Assembly (NCBI RefSeq): GCF_034424375.1
Contig: NZ_CP139965.1
Location: 4,650,001 to 4,714,000 of the forward strand
Origin: Paraburkholderia kururiensis
GTDB taxonomy: Bacteria; Pseudomonadota; Gammaproteobacteria; Burkholderiales; Burkholderiaceae
Reading direction: 5' to 3'
Length of the DNA: 64,000 bases
Shown: in pieces, positions 61,201 through 64,000 of the stretch
How the letters are laid out: each line of letters begins with the position of its first letter
Numbering within the stretch: position 1 is the stretch's first letter
Notes under the pieces: generated by a model
The model's input: the letters and a program-made list of their open reading frames with translations, nothing else
What the model was told of the DNA's origin: nothing
Database searches by the model: none
Made by a program: the position numbers and the translations under genes

Positions 61201-62370
61201 ATGGGCTTCGGCTACAAGGCGCAGCGCCTCGGTAACGACCTGCTCAAGAAGGTCGTGAAGAAGCAGACGGCTCATCCGCCCGCCACCACCGGCAAGCCGC
61301 CCGTGGTGGAGCAGGTGATCCACTTCGTCAACAAGAAGATGCCGGGCAACCTGCCGAAGAAGACGGCGCGCGCGCTGCTCGACATCGAAGACAACAAGAT
61401 CGTGCCGATCATTCGCAACCCGAAGACGACCACGGTCGATTCGGAAGCGGTGTTCTACTTCCCGGGCTGCGGCTCCGAGCGGCTGTTCTCGCAGGTGGGG
61501 CTCGCCACGCAGGCCATGCTGTGGGAAGCGGGCGTCCAGACGGTGCTGCCGCCGGGCTACCTGTGCTGCGGCTATCCGCAGCGCGGCGCGGGGCAGTACG
61601 ACAAGGCGGAGAAGATCGTCACCGATAACCGCGTGCTGTTCCATCGCGTCGCGAACACGCTGAACTATCTCGACATCAAGACCGTGGTGGTGTCGTGCGG
61701 CACCTGCTACGACCAGCTCGCGGGCTATGAATTCGAGAAGATCTTTCCGGGCTGCCGGATCATCGACATCCACGAATTCCTGTTGGAGAAGGGCATCAAG
61801 CTCGACGGCGTGACGGGCACGCGCTACATGTACCACGATCCCTGCCACACGCCGATCAAGACGATCGACCCCGTGAAGCTCGTCAACGAACTCATGGGTT
61901 CGGACAAAGACGGCTACCGCATCGAGAAGAACGACCGTTGCTGCGGCGAGTCGGGCACGCTCGCCGTGACGCGCCCGGACATTTCGACGCAGGTGCGCTT
62001 TCGCAAGGAAGAGGAGATCCGCAAGGGTGCCGCGAAGCTGCGCGGCATTCCGCTCGTGGCGCAAGCGGGTGCCAACGCGATCAACCCGGCCAACGCTGCC
62101 GCGGGGGCGGCAGGCGCGCCCGCGGGTTCGGTGCTCAAGGCCGGCGACGGTCCCCAGCCGGTGGCGCCGCAAGGCAACGGTGCGGCGGACGTGAAGATCC
62201 TCACGAGCTGCCCGTCGTGCCTGCAAGGGCTTTCGCGCTACAACGAAGACGCCGGCATCGAAGCGGACTACATCGTCGTCGAGATCGCCCGCCACGTGCT
62301 GGGCGAGAGCTGGATGGCCGATTATGTTGCGCGTGCGAACAATGGCGGAATCGAGCGCGTGCTGGTCTAA
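58261..62370 (+). CDS. FAD/FMN-binding oxidoreductase fused to Fe-S and CCG domains (DUF3683 family; D-2-hydroxyacid dehydrogenase-like)
   Basis: A 1369-residue fusion. An N-terminal DUF3683-type region (to about 150) precedes a VAO-type FAD domain (VIPRGGGTGYTGGAVPLTP near 220-240; DPTSLDASCIGGNIAMNAGG near 295-315) and its C-terminal cap ending HGIGITKLEFL. Two [4Fe-4S] motifs follow, CLRCGKCKPVC (about 858) and CTVCHKCVTPCPV (about 918), then two CCG domains with LCCGYP (about 1100) and DRCCGESGTLA (about 1225), typical of glycolate-oxidase GlcF and LutA-type subunits. It probably oxidises a D-2-hydroxyacid such as D-lactate and passes electrons to quinone. No clear Shine-Dalgarno precedes the ATG. 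Confidence 0.88.
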   Translation: MNAPQVFDPHGAAAAVAAEIEPRLREIPYNYTSFSDREIVIRLLGEEAWTALSELREERRTGRSARMLYEVLGDIWVVRRNPYLQDDLLDNPKRRDLLIEALNHRLAEIEKRRRADLLEHSDEAGIDRAARVETLVGATRRAIDHFAAEFAKMAELRRRATKVLGRRTQKDNIRFDGLARVSHVTDATDWRVEYPFVVLTPDTEAEIAGLVKACFELGLTVIPRGGGTGYTGGAVPLTPFSAVINTEKLEQLGAVELTELPGVARKVPTIYSGAGVVTRRVTEAAEQAGYVFAVDPTSLDASCIGGNIAMNAGGKKAVLWGTALDNLAWWRMVDPEGNWLEVTRLEHNLGKIHDIAVARFELKWFDGEHAPGEKLLRTETLEIEGRRFRKEGLGKDVTDKFLAGLPGIQKEGCDGLITSGRWVLHKMPAHTRTVCLEFFGQAREAIPSIVEIKDYLFETSKQGGAILAGLEHLDERYLRAVGYATKSKRNAFPKMVLIGDIVGDDADAVAAATSEVVRMANGKSGEGFVAVSAEARKRFWLDRSRTAAIAKHTNAFKINEDVVIPLDRMGEYTDGIERINIELSIKNKLQLLDALEAFFKAGKLPLGKSDDANEIPSAELLEDRVQQALDLLRHVRARWEFLRDHLDMPLAEAQHHLVQLGYEALAEKFADRVDVQTDANVFHVTQDRTIRVSWKQEIRAELRQIFNGGAFKPILDEAQAIHKRVLRGRVFVALHMHAGDGNVHTNIPVNSDNYEMLQDAHAAVARIMKLARSLDGVISGEHGIGITKLEFLTEDEIAEFRAYKQRVDPQGRFNAGKLLDGADLRNAYTPSFGLMGYESLIMQQSDIGAISASIKDCLRCGKCKPVCATHVPRANLLYSPRNKILATSLLVEAFLYEEQTRRGVSIKHWDEFNDVADHCTVCHKCVTPCPVKIDFGDVSMNMRNLLRKMGKKKFNAGSAAGMFFLNATNPQTINLARTAMMGFGYKAQRLGNDLLKKVVKKQTAHPPATTGKPPVVEQVIHFVNKKMPGNLPKKTARALLDIEDNKIVPIIRNPKTTTVDSEAVFYFPGCGSERLFSQVGLATQAMLWEAGVQTVLPPGYLCCGYPQRGAGQYDKAEKIVTDNRVLFHRVANTLNYLDIKTVVVSCGTCYDQLAGYEFEKIFPGCRIIDIHEFLLEKGIKLDGVTGTRYMYHDPCHTPIKTIDPVKLVNELMGSDKDGYRIEKNDRCCGESGTLAVTRPDISTQVRFRKEEEIRKGAAKLRGIPLVAQAGANAINPANAAAGAAGAPAGSVLKAGDGPQPVAPQGNGAADVKILTSCPSCLQGLSRYNEDAGIEADYIVVEIARHVLGESWMADYVARANNGGIERVLV

Positions 62371-62412
62371 TGGCACCGTTGCGGCATCCTGCCGATCTGC
62401 CTGAGGACAACG

Positions 62413-62841
62413 ATGGACTGCGTATTCTGCCGTGAGGACGGCGGCGAGGTGCTCTGGCAGGACGACACCCTGCGGGTCGTCCTCGCCGACGAACTGGATT
62501 ACCCCGGCTTTTGCCGCGTGATCTGGAATGCGCACGTTGCGGAGTTCTCGGATCTGGACGGCGGCGCGCGGGAACGCATCATGCGCGCGGTGTACGCGGT
62601 CGAGCGTGCGCTGCGCCGCGTGATGCAGCCCGTCAAGGTGAATCTCGCGAGCCTCGGCAACCAGGTGCCGCACGTGCACTGGCACGTCATTCCGCGCTAT
62701 TCGAACGACGCCCATTTCCCCATGCCGGTGTGGGCGCCGCGCCAGCGCACCGTGTCCGAAAAACTCCTCGCCGCACGGCGCGCCCAGGCCACCTTGCTGC
62801 GCGAAGCCGTACGTAACGAAATCGAGCAGGCGCTCGCCTGA
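62413..62841 (+). CDS. HIT-family hydrolase
   Basis: A 142-residue histidine-triad protein. The HIT motif PHVHWHVIPRYSND (His87, His89, His91) is intact, and LADELDYPGFCRVIWNAHVAEFSDL is the family nucleotide-binding part. A Cys pair (Cys3, Cys6) at the N-terminus could bind zinc. HIT enzymes hydrolyse nucleoside phosphoramidates or dinucleoside polyphosphates; substrate not determinable here. It follows the FAD/Fe-S gene by 42 bases and precedes a DUF971 gene by eight. Confidence 0.88.
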   Translation: MDCVFCREDGGEVLWQDDTLRVVLADELDYPGFCRVIWNAHVAEFSDLDGGARERIMRAVYAVERALRRVMQPVKVNLASLGNQVPHVHWHVIPRYSNDAHFPMPVWAPRQRTVSEKLLAARRAQATLLREAVRNEIEQALA

Positions 62842-62849
62842 GGTCAATC

Positions 62850-63263
62850 ATGAGTGGACTGAAACCCGATACGCCGGTGCCCACCGGCGTCGTCGTGCAC
62901 GCGGTATCGCGCGTGCTGGAACTCCAATACGCCGACGGGCGCAGCTATCGCGTTCCGTTCGAACTGATGCGCGTGTATTCGCCGTCCGCGGAAGTGCGTG
63001 GCCACGGGCCGGGCCAGGAGACGCTGCAGACCGGCAAGCGCGAGGTCACGATCACGGCGCTGGAAGGCGTGGGCAACTACGCGTTGCAGCCGACGTTTTC
63101 GGACGGTCACGCCACGGGCATCTATTCGTGGGACCTGCTCTATGACCTGGCCACGCGCCAGGACGAGCTGTGGGCCGAGTACTTCGCAAAACTGAAAGCA
63201 GCAGGCGTGGAGCGCGACGCGCCCATGCCCGCGCCCGCAGCCGCGCACGGCCACTGTCATTAA
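62850..63263 (+). CDS. DUF971 protein (gamma-butyrobetaine-hydroxylase-like N-terminal domain)
   Basis: A 137-residue protein matching the DUF971 domain: AVSRVLELQYADGRSYRVPFELMRVYSPSAEVRGHGPG, a strand-rich segment, then NYALQPTFSDGHATGIYSWDLLYDLA. In eukaryotes this fold is the N-terminal domain of gamma-butyrobetaine hydroxylase; stand-alone bacterial forms are linked to Fe-S or ubiquinone genes by neighbourhood. ubiE follows by 86 bases, an order seen widely in betaproteobacteria. The His-rich C-terminus (AAAHGHCH) may bind metal. Confidence 0.86.
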   Translation: MSGLKPDTPVPTGVVVHAVSRVLELQYADGRSYRVPFELMRVYSPSAEVRGHGPGQETLQTGKREVTITALEGVGNYALQPTFSDGHATGIYSWDLLYDLATRQDELWAEYFAKLKAAGVERDAPMPAPAAAHGHCH

Positions 63264-63349
63264 TACCGATCCGGCCGTGCCCTGATACGATGGCGCCTGC
63301 CGCATATGGCGCGGCGCAACAATTCCGAACCCGCGAAAGGACCAGCGCG

Positions 63350-64000
63350 ATGAGCAAAACCCACTTCGGCTATCAGACCGTCGACGAACAGGAAAAAGCG
63401 AAGAAAGTGGCGGGCGTGTTCCACTCGGTCGCCTCGAACTACGACCTGATGAACGACCTGATGTCGGGCGGGCTGCATCGCGCCTGGAAGGCCTTCACGA
63501 TCGCCCAGGCGAAGGTGCGCCCCGGCGCCAGGGTGCTCGACATCGCGGGCGGCACGGGCGACCTCTCGAAGGCGTTCGCGAAACAGGCCGGGCCGACGGG
63601 CGAGGTCTGGCACACCGACATCAACGAATCGATGCTGCGCGTGGGCCGCGACCGGCTGCTCGACAAGGGCGTCATTACGCCGGCGCTGCTGTGCGACGCG
63701 GAGAAAATCCCCTTTCCGGACAACTACTTCGACGTGGTGACTGTCGCGTTCGGACTGCGCAACATGACCCACAAGGACGTGGCGCTCGCCGAAATGCGGC
63801 GCGTGCTGAAGCCGGGCGGGCGCGTGCTTGTGCTGGAGTTCTCGAAGGTATGGGAGCCGCTGCGCAAGTTCTACGACGTCTATTCGTTCAAGGTGCTGCC
63901 CTGGCTGGGCGACCGCTTTGCGAAAGACGCCGACAGCTACCGCTACTTGGCCGAATCCATCCGCATGCACCCGGACCAGGAAACTTTGAAGACGATGATG
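63350..64000 (+). CDS. ubiE: Ubiquinone/menaquinone biosynthesis C-methyltransferase UbiE (3' end outside the window)
   Basis: The first 217 codons of a SAM-dependent C-methyltransferase of ubiquinone synthesis. FGYQTVDEQEKAKKVAGVFHSVASNYDLMNDLMSGGLHRAWK is the family N-terminus, VLDIAGGTGDLSKAFA is the SAM motif I, FPDNYFDVVTVAFGLRNM the motif II region, and LKPGGRVLVLEFSKVWEPLRKFYDVYSFKVLP motif III. The gene runs past position 64000, and only a short C-terminal part should be missing. GGACCAGCGCG precedes the ATG. Downstream of the DUF971 gene. Confidence 0.96.
   Translation, partial: MSKTHFGYQTVDEQEKAKKVAGVFHSVASNYDLMNDLMSGGLHRAWKAFTIAQAKVRPGARVLDIAGGTGDLSKAFAKQAGPTGEVWHTDINESMLRVGRDRLLDKGVITPALLCDAEKIPFPDNYFDVVTVAFGLRNMTHKDVALAEMRRVLKPGGRVLVLEFSKVWEPLRKFYDVYSFKVLPWLGDRFAKDADSYRYLAESIRMHPDQETLKTMM

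Noticed and set aside
57913..62847. Two antisense frames of about 800 codons (57913-60309 and 60364-62847) opposite the FAD/Fe-S gene
   Set aside because: Both are Arg/Ala/His-rich shadows without recognisable domains; the plus strand encodes an intact multi-domain protein.
1..64000. Mobile elements, prophage or CRISPR array
   Set aside because: No transposase, integrase or phage gene, no spaced direct-repeat array, and neighbouring genes keep the order seen in Burkholderiaceae.

Overview
The window is a gene-dense, GC-rich (roughly two-thirds G+C) stretch of a betaproteobacterial main chromosome. Gene content and order point to the Burkholderiaceae (Paraburkholderia, Trinickia, Caballeronia or Burkholderia type): rpoH near a PagL-like gene, ftsY divergent from rsmD-coaD-ferredoxin, pth-rplY-prs-tRNA(Gln)-ispE-lolB, the rpoN-hpf-ptsN-hprK-rapZ block, uvrA divergent from an MFS gene followed by ssb, and ilvA divergent from a 1369-residue FAD/Fe-S fusion. 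Assignment is from protein and gene-order resemblance only. No insertion sequence, prophage, plasmid origin or CRISPR array was seen.

Layout. 1-3.5 kb: 5' end of rpoH (minus) with a perfect CIRCE operator, a PagL-like lipid A deacylase, a SnoaL-like protein, and leuA preceded by what looks like a leucine attenuator. 3.5-6.2 kb: a YbiB/TrpD2-like gene, then a fumarylacetoacetate-hydrolase-family gene and a maleylpyruvate/maleylacetoacetate isomerase. 6.2-13.2 kb: ftsY, rsmD, coaD, a 2[4Fe-4S] ferredoxin, hisC, pth, rplY, prs and tRNA-Gln. 13.2-19.4 kb: ispE, lolB, a TPR protein, mutM, mutY and a LON-domain protein. 19.4-28.3 kb: a long minus-strand block for nitrogen-PTS/sigma-54 control (rapZ, hprK, ptsN, hpf, rpoN) and lipopolysaccharide export and Kdo synthesis (lptB, lptA, lptC, kdsC, kdsD). 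28.4-39.8 kb: a KefB-like antiporter, apt, LysE, a Nudix protein, purU, an AI-2E-family permease, uvrA, an MFS transporter and ssb.

39.8-50.1 kb is more accessory: an FNT channel, a DauR-like regulator with a serine/threonine dehydratase, a LysR/MFS divergent pair, a CHRD protein, an HSL-type esterase, an EcsC protein, and a DHA2 efflux pump with its MarR regulator. 50.1-54.5 kb looks like one pathway for N-acyl-D-amino acids: D-aminoacylase releases the D-amino acid, a fold-type III PLP enzyme deaminates it, RidA clears reactive enamines, and an RpiR/SIS regulator sits between the divergent arms. 54.5-64 kb: queF, a 5'-nucleotidase, ilvA, the FAD/Fe-S fusion, a HIT protein, a DUF971 protein and the 5' part of ubiE, cut by the window end.

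The most interesting non-coding signals are (1) a 24-codon leader peptide with four CTA and one CTC leucine codons upstream of leuA, apparently transcribed from its own start codon (leaderless) and followed by mutually exclusive hairpins; (2) the CIRCE element before rpoH; (3) a candidate ~120-nt small RNA at about 45.16-45.28 kb ending in a UUCG-capped intrinsic terminator; and (4) a dyad covering the -35 and -10 of the DauR-like gene, whose predicted transcript would also be leaderless. Start codons were moved from the longest possible frame where a ribosome binding site, family length or overlap favoured an internal start.
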